Of a DNA stretch of 64,000 nucleotides, positions 31,788-40,058 are shown piece after piece. Position 1 is the first letter of the stretch. Each line of letters opens with the position of its first letter. The position numbers and the translations under genes were made by a program. Where the stretch lies: positions 558,001 to 622,000 of the forward strand of contig CBDAVM010000001.1 of the NCBI GenBank assembly GCA_965200895.1, given 5' to 3'. The DNA comes from WTFV01 sp965200895. Lineage in GTDB: Bacteria; Acidobacteriota; Vicinamibacteria; Vicinamibacterales; UBA8438. Under the pieces are notes generated by a model. It saw only the letters and a list, made by a program, of their open reading frames with translations. It was not told where the DNA came from and did not search any database.

Positions 31788-31816
31788 AGTGTACATATCG
31801 ACGATTTGATCTTCAA
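31788..31816 (-). promoter_or_regulatory. Putative sigma-70 promoter for a leaderless ATPase mRNA
   Basis: Minus strand TTGAAG (31816-31811), 17-base spacer, TACACT (31793-31788). The GTG start at 31782 is where transcription would begin. The -35 box overlaps a small dyad TTTGA-TCT-TCAAA (31804-31816). Confidence 0.5.
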
Positions 31817-31975
31817 ATTCACACGCCTTCTCGATGTGGATTCCGGGGCCGGCGCTCGTGGCGCCGGCTCGCCGGGCGCGGCGCCTCCGAGACACGCGGT
31901 GCAGTGACAGCGCCGCCGGTTCGAACTGCGGGGCCGGAGCCGGGCAGGCACCGGACCGCGGGGCGGGCGCGGCGT

Positions 31976-33805
31976 TTACGCCAGCCGCGCCAGGATGTCG
32001 TCCGCCGTACGGCAGGCCATCGCCAGCATGGTGAGCGTCGGGTTCTGGGTGCCGACGCTCGGCATCGAGCCGCAGCCGGCCAGATACAGGTTGGGGTGGT
32101 CCCACGTCCGCTGCTCCGGGTTCACCACGGAGCTGGCGGCGGCGTTGCCCATGACATGCGTGCCGCACATGTGGCCGGCGCCGCGATAGTTGTAGTCCTG
32201 GCCGTCGTGACGGAACGCGGCGGGGTCGTCGGCGCGGGTCGTCGTGTGATCCGTCGCGCCGAGCAGGTCCATGATCCGCGCCGCGGCGGCGCGCGCCGCC
32301 GCGAAGCCGGCCTGCACGTAGTCCGAGACCCGGTAGCCGATCCGCGGTCGCGGGATTCCGAGGTTGTCCGTCCAGGTGTCGGAGAGCTCGACGCGGTTGG
32401 AGGGGTCCGCCTCCTGCTCGACCAGGAAGGCGAGCCGGAACTGGCGCGTCAGGAGGCTGTTGACCGCCGCGATGTACTCGCGATGCGCGAGGATGCGCCG
32501 CTCCGGGTTGACACCGCTGTCGTTGCGGCCGTAGACGAAGTCGGCGCCGGTCAGGTAGGGATCGCCGATCGGCCAGGTCCAGCCGCCGTTGCCGATCTCG
32601 ATGCGCCAGGCGGCCCGGCGGCGCCGGAACGGGCCGTCCCGCAGCGATTCGACGCCGGAGGTCGACTGCGGGCCCCGGTAGCCGTAGAAGGGAGTCTCGG
32701 GCGGCATCAGGCCCCAGGCGAGGTAGACCAGGTGATCCATCAGGTGCCGTCCCACCAGGCCGGAGGAGTTGGCGACGCGCCGGCCGGTGACGCGCTCGGT
32801 GTTGAGCAGGATGCGCGCATTCTCCATGGCGTGCGCAGCCAGCACGTAGACGTCGCCCCTGGCGATCCCCTCGCCGGTGCGGCCGGTGGCGGCCGGGACC
32901 GAGACGTCGTCGTAGGTCAGGTAGTGGATGCCGGTCACGGCGCCGCCCTCGTCGACGTGGACCGCGTCGGCCACCGTCTGCGCCCGCAGATCGACGCGCC
33001 CCGTGTCGAGCGCCGAGCGCAGCGTCGCGCGCGGGTCGTACTTCGCCCGCACCGGACAGATCGGCACGCAGCTCGTGCTGCCGAGACAGGGGCTGCGGCC
33101 CAGGAACGGCCCCGCGTTGCGGCCGGCCGGCGTCGACGTGGCGCGCGCCGCCGCCGGCGCGTCGTCGGCGATCATCGCGCCGTCCACCCGCGCCCGGAAC
33201 AGCCGGTCCCCGTGGGACGGCGCGATCGGCCCCTGCGGGTAGTCGTAGCCGGGGCCGTACCGGATGCCGTTGACCTCCTCCTGCTCGGCCCGGTCGCCGG
33301 CGACGCCGATCAGTGCCTCCGCCTGCCGGTAGTACGGCTCCAGGTCGTCGTAGCCGAGCGGCCAGTCGAGTCCGTGTCCGTAGGTGGCGCGCAGGGTGAA
33401 GTCCGCGCCGTCCATGCGGATTGCGGTCCCCATCCAGTGGTTCCCCGTCCCGCCGGCGAGGCGTTCCGACGTGCTGCCGAACGGCAGCGATCCGGGCGCG
33501 TACTCCAGGTACGACCGGGCGGGGTCGTTCCAGGCGAAGGCCAGCGCGGCGGTGGTCGGTCGTGGCGCGTTGGTGCGGCCGGGGTCGAGAACGCCGGCAT
33601 CGGGCGGGTACGGCGCTTCCGGCGCCTTGAACGTGCTGAGCAGGTAACGTTCCAGGTGGTCGCCGTGCCGCGAGTCCAGCCCCGGACCCGCTTCGAGAAC
33701 CAGCACCCGACGGCCGGCGCGGGCAAGGAGCCACGCCAGGTTGGCCCCGGCGAAGCCGGAGCCAACGATGACCACGTCGTAGCGTTGCTGTGGTGTTCCG
33801 CTCAT
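31976..33805 (-). CDS. GMC-family FAD-dependent oxidoreductase
   Basis: 609 residues. N-terminal Rossmann FAD motif VVIVGSGFAGANLAW (residues 11-25) with the ribose-binding E in VLVLEAGPG; the GMC signature GGTGNHWMG follows. The C-terminal domain has GAGHMCGTHVMG, where His is catalytic, and the FAD motif YLAGCGSMPSVGTQNPTLT. There is a Cys-rich GSTSCVPICPVRAKY segment as in gluconate and sorbitol dehydrogenases. There is no signal peptide, so it may be exported by piggy-back with the Tat-signal partner encoded 63 bases upstream. It likely oxidises an alcohol or sugar and passes electrons to a quinone or cytochrome. Confidence 0.87.
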   Translation of the reverse strand: MSGTPQQRYDVVIVGSGFAGANLAWLLARAGRRVLVLEAGPGLDSRHGDHLERYLLSTFKAPEAPYPPDAGVLDPGRTNAPRPTTAALAFAWNDPARSYLEYAPGSLPFGSTSERLAGGTGNHWMGTAIRMDGADFTLRATYGHGLDWPLGYDDLEPYYRQAEALIGVAGDRAEQEEVNGIRYGPGYDYPQGPIAPSHGDRLFRARVDGAMIADDAPAAARATSTPAGRNAGPFLGRSPCLGSTSCVPICPVRAKYDPRATLRSALDTGRVDLRAQTVADAVHVDEGGAVTGIHYLTYDDVSVPAATGRTGEGIARGDVYVLAAHAMENARILLNTERVTGRRVANSSGLVGRHLMDHLVYLAWGLMPPETPFYGYRGPQSTSGVESLRDGPFRRRRAAWRIEIGNGGWTWPIGDPYLTGADFVYGRNDSGVNPERRILAHREYIAAVNSLLTRQFRLAFLVEQEADPSNRVELSDTWTDNLGIPRPRIGYRVSDYVQAGFAAARAAAARIMDLLGATDHTTTRADDPAAFRHDGQDYNYRGAGHMCGTHVMGNAAASSVVNPEQRTWDHPNLYLAGCGSMPSVGTQNPTLTMLAMACRTADDILARLA

Positions 33806-33868
33806 CGCATGGAAGTCGCGCGGCGCGCGGGCCGCGCATGTCTCAGGGCAGGCCCCGCAGCGCGGGCG

Positions 33869-34483
33869 CTACGCCCCGTTCAGGAACCGCGCCAGACTCG
33901 GCGGCGGCTCCGACCACGCCCCCGGCGCGGCGGCGACGCCCGCCGGGCTCGTCTGTGCGAAGCGCCAGATCCAGGCGTTCCGGTAGGCGTGAACGGAGAC
34001 GACCATGTCGATCCGGTGCGCGGGATCGAGGACTGCGGCCGAGCCCGGCATGCGGGCCGTCTCCATGCCGCCGTACCAGACGCCGTAGAGCCACATCAGC
34101 ATCGTCAGCCGCGCCATCGAACCCGCGCCGTCCGGTCGCGGGCGCCCTTCCTGCTCCAGGAGGCGCCGGGCGACGTCGGGCGCCGCGGCGCCACCGGCGG
34201 TGGCCTGCCCGAACTCCTCGAGCAGCGCCGTGAGGGCATCGGGGGCGGCCTCGTCGCACAACGCGTGGAACGTGTCGGCGAGCGATGCTGCACCCGGCCG
34301 CGGCGCCGGCTCCAATGCGGCGGCCTCGACCCCCAGCAGTGCGGACGACAGTCGCAGGTAGTCGGACGGCGCCGTCGACGCGCCCGACTGCTCCGCCCGG
34401 GACCAGACCGGGATACCGCCCGCGAGCAGCAGCGAGCCGGCAGCACCGGCGCCCTTGATGACCGAGCGTCGCGTGAGAGACAT
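33869..34483 (-). CDS. Tat-exported small subunit of a gluconate/sorbitol-dehydrogenase-type oxidoreductase
   Basis: 204 residues from ATG 34483, chosen because it opens a twin-arginine signal (LTRRSVIKGAGAAGSLLLAG). A longer frame upstream reads into the divergent DUF1592 gene's leader. The mature part (DYLRLSSALLGVEAAAL, ADTFHALCDE, WLYGVWYGGMET) resembles the small subunit (subunit 3) of gluconate 2-dehydrogenase or sorbitol dehydrogenase, which escorts the FAD subunit through Tat. It is followed by the GMC gene after 63 bases. The divergent DUF1592 gene begins 212 bases away and could share regulation. Confidence 0.75.
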   Translation of the reverse strand: MSLTRRSVIKGAGAAGSLLLAGGIPVWSRAEQSGASTAPSDYLRLSSALLGVEAAALEPAPRPGAASLADTFHALCDEAAPDALTALLEEFGQATAGGAAAPDVARRLLEQEGRPRPDGAGSMARLTMLMWLYGVWYGGMETARMPGSAAVLDPAHRIDMVVSVHAYRNAWIWRFAQTSPAGVAAAPGAWSEPPPSLARFLNGA

Positions 34484-34695
34484 GTAACCGTACGAGCCTA
34501 TCACCGGATGGCATCCCTGGAAGGACTTCAACCGCGTCAACCGCGACCGCAACCACGTCGGCAGGAATGCCGTCCGGAGCTGTGCTCCCGCGCTGCTGCG
34601 GATCGTCGTTCCCGCGGCGGGGGGCGCCGCGGCGCAGTCGGCCGTTGACACGTCCGCCGGCAGCGACATAGCATGCGGGATTCGGGAACCAGCGG

Positions 34696-37206
34696 GTGGA
34701 GTGTGCCGTCGTGACGAAGACCAGTGCGGCGTTGCTCGTGTGGTTGATGGCGGTTGCGATTGCCGGTGCGGCTGTCGGGACGCTGGTCGCGCAGGAGCCG
34801 GCCGGACCGGTCGCGGTCGGCCGGGCGCCGGGGGGCGAAGTCGCCGCTGCGCCTTCCGTCGGAGAGCCGGCGGAGACGGTCGCCGCCGTCAACGCCCATC
34901 GCACGCTGCTCGACCGCTACTGCGTCACGTGCCACAACGAGCGGATGGTCAACGGCCGGGACCGCGCCGCCTCGCCGCTCGTCGGTCAGCTCCGCGCCGT
35001 CGGGCTCACCCTCGACACGCTGGACCTCGCCGAGGTGGGCGGTCACGCGGACCGCTGGGAGAAGGTGGTCCGCAAGCTGCGCGGCGGGGTGATGCCGCCG
35101 GCGGGCCGGCCGCGGCCCCCGGCGGACGCGCTCGAGGCGTTCGTGTCCTGGCTCGAGGGCGAGCTCGACCGCGCCTGGGCCGAGACCCGCGATCCCGGCC
35201 GCACGGCCACCTTCCACCGGCTGAACCGCACGGAATACACCAACGCCATCCGCGATCTGCTGGCGGTGGAGATCGACGCGGACGCGTTCCTGCCAGCCGA
35301 CGACGCGAGCTTCGGCTTCGACAACATCGGTGGCCTCCTGCGGATGTCCCAGTCGCTGATGGAGCGCTATCTCGCGGCGGCGCGCACCATCAGCCGCCTG
35401 GCCGTCGGCAGCCCGCCGCCCGCGATGTCGGCCGACACCTACGAGGCGGCGCAGGATCTGCCGCAGCACGGCCGCGTCGAGGCGCTGCCGTTCGGGACGC
35501 GCGGCGGTCTGCACATCGAGCACCTGTTCCCGCGGGACGCCGACTACGACGTGCGGATCGAGCTGACCGGTACGCGGGGCCTGCGCGAGAACCACGACCT
35601 GGAGGTGACGCTCGACGGCGAGCCGGTGAAGCTGGTCACCCTGGGTCCGCAGCGCGACGGCGCGCCGAACAGCATGTACGCGCAGGCGTCCACCGTGGAC
35701 TTCCGGATGTCGGTCGCCGCCGGGCCGCGCGAGGTGGGGGTGACCTTCTTCAAGAAGCCGTCCGCCCTGGTCGAGCAGGTCCGCGAGCCGTTCCCGAACC
35801 CGCGCGTGGCCGGGAACCCCGGCGGCCTGGCCGGGCGGCAGCCGTTCGTGCGCAGCGTGACGATTACCGGCCCCCACGGCGGCTCCGGCGTGACGGAGAC
35901 TCCCTCGCGCGAGCGGATCTTCACCTGCCGCCCGGCGGACACCGCCGCCGAGACGTCGTGCGCCCACCAGATCCTGGCGGGACTGGCCCGGCGCGCCTAC
36001 CGGCGGCCGGTCACGGCCGGCGAGATGCAGGTGCTGCTCGACTTCCACGCGCAGGGCCGTCGCGGCGGGAGCTTCGAGGACGGCATCGAGCTGGCCATCC
36101 GGCGCCTGCTCGTGAGCCCCGAGTTCCTGTACCGCATCGAGTCGGACCCGGACGACGCGGCGCCGGGCGAGCCGTACCGGGTTCCCGACCTGGAGCTCGC
36201 CTCGCGGCTGTCCTTCTTCCTGTGGAGCAGCATCCCGGACGACGAGCTGCTCGACGCCGCCGAGGAAGGACGGCTGCGCGACCCCGACGAGCTGGAGCGG
36301 CAGGTGCGGCGGATGGTGGCCGACCCGCGCTCGGAGACGCTGACCACCAACTTCGCCGCGCAGTGGCTGCAGCTCCGCAACCTGGAGACGACGGTCCGGC
36401 CGGGCGATCCGTTCTCGGTGGCCTTCGACGAGTCGCTGCGCCGGAGCATGCTGCGCGAGACCGAGCTCTTCGTCGACCGCATCGTGCGGGACGACCGCGG
36501 CATGGTCGAGCTGCTGACCGCCGACTACACGTTCCTCAACGAGCGGCTCGCCGAGCACTACGGGATCCCGGGTGTGACCGGCAGCCACTTCCGGCGCGTC
36601 GATCTTCCCGCCGACGGCAGGCGGCGCGGCATCCTGGGGCACGGCAGCATCCTGACCCTGACCTCGCACGCCATCCGCACGTCGCCGGTCCTGCGCGGCA
36701 AGTGGATCCTGGACAACCTGCTGGGGACGCCGCCGCCGGACCCGCCGCCGAACATCCCGGCGCTGAACGACCGGAAGACCCAGGCGAAGCGGCCCACCCT
36801 GCGCGCGCGCATGGAGGCGCACCGCAGCAACCCGGCCTGCTCGGCCTGCCACTCGATGATCGACCCGACGGGGTTCGCGCTGGAGAACTTCGACGCCATC
36901 GGCCGCTGGCGCGAGGTCGACGGGTCGTTCAACGTGATCGATCCGTCCGGCGTGCTGCCCGACGGCCGCGTCTTCGCCGACGTGGCGGAGATGCGCGCGG
37001 CGCTGGCCGACAACGCCGGGCAGTTCGTGACCACCGTGACCGAGAAGCTGATGACCTACGCCCTCGGCCGCGGGCTCGACGCCCACGACATGCCGACGCT
37101 GCGCCGCATCGTGCGCGCGGCGGCGGCGGACGACTACCGGTTCCAGACCGTCATTCTCGGCATCGTCAAGAGTGACCCGTTCCTGATGAGGAGAGCGCAG
37201 TCATGA
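34696..37206 (+). CDS. Planctomycete-type cytochrome DUF1592 protein
   Basis: 836 residues, GTG start with another GTG at 34711. A signal peptide (about residues 1-33, ending VAQ) is followed by a cytochrome-c-like domain with the heme motif CVTCH (residues 75-79), then the DUF1587 region (FHRLNRTEYTNAIRDLL), DUF1595/1592 (RRAYRRPVTAGEMQVLLDF, LLVSPEFLYRIESDPDD), DUF1588 (RRGILGHGSILTLTSHAIRTSPV) and DUF1585 (ACSACHSMIDPTGFALENFD), with a second CXXCH motif in the last. This family is periplasmic and nearly always paired with DUF1552 proteins; function is unproven but probably redox or polysaccharide related. It overlaps the DUF1552 gene by ATGA. Confidence 0.9.
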   Translation: MECAVVTKTSAALLVWLMAVAIAGAAVGTLVAQEPAGPVAVGRAPGGEVAAAPSVGEPAETVAAVNAHRTLLDRYCVTCHNERMVNGRDRAASPLVGQLRAVGLTLDTLDLAEVGGHADRWEKVVRKLRGGVMPPAGRPRPPADALEAFVSWLEGELDRAWAETRDPGRTATFHRLNRTEYTNAIRDLLAVEIDADAFLPADDASFGFDNIGGLLRMSQSLMERYLAAARTISRLAVGSPPPAMSADTYEAAQDLPQHGRVEALPFGTRGGLHIEHLFPRDADYDVRIELTGTRGLRENHDLEVTLDGEPVKLVTLGPQRDGAPNSMYAQASTVDFRMSVAAGPREVGVTFFKKPSALVEQVREPFPNPRVAGNPGGLAGRQPFVRSVTITGPHGGSGVTETPSRERIFTCRPADTAAETSCAHQILAGLARRAYRRPVTAGEMQVLLDFHAQGRRGGSFEDGIELAIRRLLVSPEFLYRIESDPDDAAPGEPYRVPDLELASRLSFFLWSSIPDDELLDAAEEGRLRDPDELERQVRRMVADPRSETLTTNFAAQWLQLRNLETTVRPGDPFSVAFDESLRRSMLRETELFVDRIVRDDRGMVELLTADYTFLNERLAEHYGIPGVTGSHFRRVDLPADGRRRGILGHGSILTLTSHAIRTSPVLRGKWILDNLLGTPPPDPPPNIPALNDRKTQAKRPTLRARMEAHRSNPACSACHSMIDPTGFALENFDAIGRWREVDGSFNVIDPSGVLPDGRVFADVAEMRAALADNAGQFVTTVTEKLMTYALGRGLDAHDMPTLRRIVRAAAADDYRFQTVILGIVKSDPFLMRRAQS

Positions 37207-38546
37207 TCGTCACCCAGAAGTCGCTGTCTCGCCGGACCGTGCTGCGTGGCCTCGGCGCCACCGTCGCCCTGCCGCTGCTCGACGCCATGGTGCCGGCGCT
37301 CTCGGCTGCCGCCCGGTCGGTGACGGCGCCCGTGCCGCGTCTCGCGTTCTTCTACGTGCCGAACGGGATGCTGCCGCGCAACTTCCATCCGCAGGGGAAC
37401 GGCGGATCCGACTTCGAGCTGACCCCGGTGCTGAGTCCGCTCGCACCCTACCGCGATCGCATGACGGTGGTGACCGGACTGAGCAACTCCGGCGTCGTGA
37501 GCCCCAACGAGGGGGGCGGCGTCCACACCCGGGCGCACGGCGGCTGGCTCAACGGCATCCTCCCGAAGCGCACCGAGGGCGCCGACATCCGCGCCGGCAA
37601 GACCATCGACCAGTACGCCGCCGACAGGCTGGGCGCCGACACGGCGCTGCGCTCGCTGGAGCTGACCACCGAGTCGAACTACCAGGTCGGCAACTGCGAG
37701 AACGGCTACAGTTGCGCCTACCGCAACTCCACCTCGTGGCTCACGCCGACCACGCCGCTGCCCCACGAGCGCGACCCGCGCGTCGTCTTCCAGCGGCTGT
37801 TCGGCGACGGCGGCAGCGTCGAGGCGCGGCTTGCGCAGATGCGGACCGACCGCAGCATCCTCGACTCGGTGACCGACAGCATCCACCGCCTCGGGAAGCG
37901 CGTGGGCGCCGGGGACCGGGCCACCGTCGACGAGTACCTGCAGTCGATCCGCGCCATCGAGCGTCGCATCCAGCGCACCGAAGAGACCAACAACTCGACG
38001 CCGCTGCCCGCCGTCGACCAGCCGGCCGGCGTCCCCGACGACTACGAGGAGCACGTCGGGCTGCTGCAGGACATGCTGGTGCTGGCCTTCCAGGCCGACA
38101 TCACCCGCGTGAGCTGCATGCAGATGGCCCGCGAGACCAGCGGCCGGACCTACCCGAACATCGGCGTCCCCGAGGCGCACCACACGGTGTCGCACCACCA
38201 GCAGGACCCGCACAACATCGCGCAGTACACCAAGATCAGCCAGTACCAGATGAACCTGTTCACGAAGCTGGTCGACAAGATGCGCGACACGCCGGACGGC
38301 GACGGCACGCTGCTCGACCACGCCATCCTGCTGCAGGGGGCCGGCATGGGCGACGGCGACCAGCACACGCCGTACAACCTGCCCATCACCCTGATGGGCG
38401 GCGGCTGCGGCCAGCTCGCCGGCAACCGGCACCTCGTCTACGAGATGCACACCCCGTTCATGAACCTCGGCCTGACCCTGCTCGAGAAGGTCGGCGTGAA
38501 GGTCGATCGGATCTCCGACAGCACCGGCCCGCTGACGGGGGTGTAG
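37203..38546 (+). CDS. Tat-exported DUF1552 protein
   Basis: 447 residues. N-terminal twin-arginine signal SRRTVLRGLGATVALPLLDA (residues 9-28). The rest carries DUF1552 family features: RLAFFYVPNGMLPRNFHP, GLSNSGVVSPNEGGG..H, HTRAHGGWLNG, VSHHQQDPHNI and LQGAGMGDGDQH. Conserved His and Asp residues suggest a sulfatase-like or metal-dependent hydrolase fold, but no activity is known. Expressed with the DUF1592 protein, whose stop codon it overlaps; the pair is typical of Acidobacteriota, Planctomycetota and Verrucomicrobiota. Confidence 0.9.
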   Translation: MIVTQKSLSRRTVLRGLGATVALPLLDAMVPALSAAARSVTAPVPRLAFFYVPNGMLPRNFHPQGNGGSDFELTPVLSPLAPYRDRMTVVTGLSNSGVVSPNEGGGVHTRAHGGWLNGILPKRTEGADIRAGKTIDQYAADRLGADTALRSLELTTESNYQVGNCENGYSCAYRNSTSWLTPTTPLPHERDPRVVFQRLFGDGGSVEARLAQMRTDRSILDSVTDSIHRLGKRVGAGDRATVDEYLQSIRAIERRIQRTEETNNSTPLPAVDQPAGVPDDYEEHVGLLQDMLVLAFQADITRVSCMQMARETSGRTYPNIGVPEAHHTVSHHQQDPHNIAQYTKISQYQMNLFTKLVDKMRDTPDGDGTLLDHAILLQGAGMGDGDQHTPYNLPITLMGGGCGQLAGNRHLVYEMHTPFMNLGLTLLEKVGVKVDRISDSTGPLTGV

Positions 38547-38570
38547 GCGGGCGAGGTCGGAACAGCCTCT

Positions 38571-38633
38571 CGGGTCGTGCGCCCCGCGGATGTGGGCGTA
38601 CGACCCGACCGGAAGGAGGATCGTGCTTCCGGT
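38571..38633. terminator. Two adjacent hairpins between convergent genes
   Basis: A 14-bp stem (38571-38584 with 38594-38607, one G-T pair, 9-base loop) starts 25 bases after the DUF1552 stop, followed by an 8-bp stem ACCGGAAG/CTTCCGGT (38608-38615 with 38626-38633). They sit between convergent transcripts and would act in both directions. Neither has a T tract. Confidence 0.6.
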
Positions 38634-38659
38634 TCGCAGGCCGTGGCTGCGCAGGCGGC

Positions 38660-38956
38660 TCAACCGTGCGCGGCCGGCGGGCCGGATTCGGACGTGAGCC
38701 TGCGGACGTACGCGCCCAGCTTCTCGTTCTCGTAGGTCACGGAGTTGAGGAACAGGCTTTCGAGCAGGTACGTCTCGCGGTCCGAATCCACCATCTGATC
38801 GATGATGTGGCGGATTTCGCGCATCGTGTCTTCGAAGCTGTAGTCGAGCCCGTGGCGGGAGTGGAGCTCGCGGTAGAGGATTTCCAGGACCGCCAGCAGG
38901 TCGCCGTCGAGAGCGATCTCGGTCCCCGAGGTGGTCTTGATCGTGCGCATGGTCAT
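38660..38956 (-). CDS. Small conserved helical protein coupled to the STAS gene
   Basis: 98 residues; its ATG at 38956 overlaps the STAS stop by ATGA, so that start is favoured over ATG 38950. The sequence is helical with an acidic heart: GDLLAVLEILYRELHSRHGL, FEDTMREIRHIIDQMV and DRETYLLESLFLNSVTYENE. No family recognised. As third gene after an ECF sigma factor and a STAS protein it may be a regulatory partner. Confidence 0.7.
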   Translation of the reverse strand: MTMRTIKTTSGTEIALDGDLLAVLEILYRELHSRHGLDYSFEDTMREIRHIIDQMVDSDRETYLLESLFLNSVTYENEKLGAYVRRLTSESGPPAAHG

Positions 38957-39294
38957 TCCCCAAAGCTGCCGACGGCGCCTGCCTCGTCGGCGTGCAGCTC
39001 GATGAAATTGTGCGCGCCCGTCATGGTCAGCATCGTCTCGACGCGCTTCTGCACGCCGGCGAGCCTGATCGCACCGCCGAGCTTGTCGGTCTGGCGGTAC
39101 AGATCCATCAGGCAGCCGATCGTCGCACTGTCGACGTACACGACCCGGGACAGGTCGATGATCACCCGCTTCTCGCCGGCCGCGAGCAGCTTCGTCACCG
39201 AATCCGCGAAGGTGGAGAGGAGCTGGTAGGTCAGCTTGGATTCGCCGACCCGGACGACGACCGCCCTGCCGACACGATCGGTTGATATGTTCAT
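38953..39294 (-). CDS. STAS-domain anti-sigma factor antagonist
   Basis: 113 residues matching the SpoIIAA/RsbV family. The phosphorylatable residue is Ser56 in VVYVDSATIGCLMDLY, preceded by the strand KRVIIDLS. In the family, the unphosphorylated form releases a sigma factor by binding a kinase-type anti-sigma factor. Here it follows an ECF sigma gene by 13 bases, but no HATPase-type anti-sigma kinase (RsbW-like) is nearby, so the partner must be elsewhere. It may instead act in a different switch. Confidence 0.87.
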   Translation of the reverse strand: MNISTDRVGRAVVVRVGESKLTYQLLSTFADSVTKLLAAGEKRVIIDLSRVVYVDSATIGCLMDLYRQTDKLGGAIRLAGVQKRVETMLTMTGAHNFIELHADEAGAVGSFGE

Positions 39295-39307
39295 TCCCGT
39301 GCTCCGC

Positions 39308-39937
39308 TCATCGGATGACCGCGGCGCCTCCCGCGCGCTCCCGGGAGCCTGCGCGCCGCGCCTCTTCGATTCGGAGAACCTGCCGCGCCAATTCGTGGCG
39401 TCCCCGGTTGATGCGTGACTTCACCGTGCCATCGGGAAGATCGAGCTGCCTTGCGATTTCCTGATAGGACAACTCCTGCAGGTCGCGCATGGCGACCGCC
39501 GTCCGGAGTGTCTCCGGGAGCGCCGCGAGCGCGTCTCGCAGGAGTGCCCGCCGATCGAAACGATCGAGCCGTGCGAACGCGTCGACACCACCCGCGACCG
39601 GCGTGAGCTCGCTGGCGTCCACACGCCGATCCACGACCTCGCGTTCCTTCCGCACGCGTCGGTAGTGGTCGATGCACAGATTGCGGCTGACACTGATGAT
39701 CCACGTGGTGAAGTTCGCCCGACGGTCGAACGTGTGCAGCGCCTTGAAGACCTTGAGAAAAATGTCCTGGGTCAGATCCTCGGCCTCGTCGTGCCGGCCG
39801 ACGAAGGTGTAGGCAACGTTGAACACCTTCCGGCGGTAGCGGCTGACGATGGCGTTCCATGCCGACTGGTCTCCCTGCAGACAGGCCTCGATGAGGGCGT
39901 CCGTGGAGTCGGCGGGGTCGCGCGACTGGTCGGGCAC
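39308..39937 (-). CDS. ECF RNA polymerase sigma factor
   Basis: 209 residues. Sigma region 2 spans WNAIVSRYRRKVFNVAYTFV, DEAEDLTQDIFLKVF and FTTWIISVSRNLCIDHYRR; region 4 has LPETLRTAVAMRDLQELSYQ, EIARQLDLPDGTVKSRINRG and the HELARQ helix. No anti-sigma gene adjoins it; the next genes encode a STAS protein and a small helical protein. It starts 121 bases from divergent lysA. The C-terminal tail is Arg/Ala-rich. Confidence 0.9.
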   Translation of the reverse strand: MPDQSRDPADSTDALIEACLQGDQSAWNAIVSRYRRKVFNVAYTFVGRHDEAEDLTQDIFLKVFKALHTFDRRANFTTWIISVSRNLCIDHYRRVRKEREVVDRRVDASELTPVAGGVDAFARLDRFDRRALLRDALAALPETLRTAVAMRDLQELSYQEIARQLDLPDGTVKSRINRGRHELARQVLRIEEARRAGSRERAGGAAVIR

Positions 39938-40058
39938 AAGGCGCTAGTTTCGCGCGCCCGTCCGGGTGCGGTCAAATGGGACAGGGGGACGAACGTTCGA
40001 CAGGTCGGCCGGCCCCCGCGTACAATGCGCCGCACTCCAGCTTCCGCACGTCTCCCCC

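Noticed and set aside
34537..37086. 849-codon minus-strand frame opposite the DUF1592 gene
   Set aside because: Antisense shadow; the plus strand has heme and DUF1592-family motifs.
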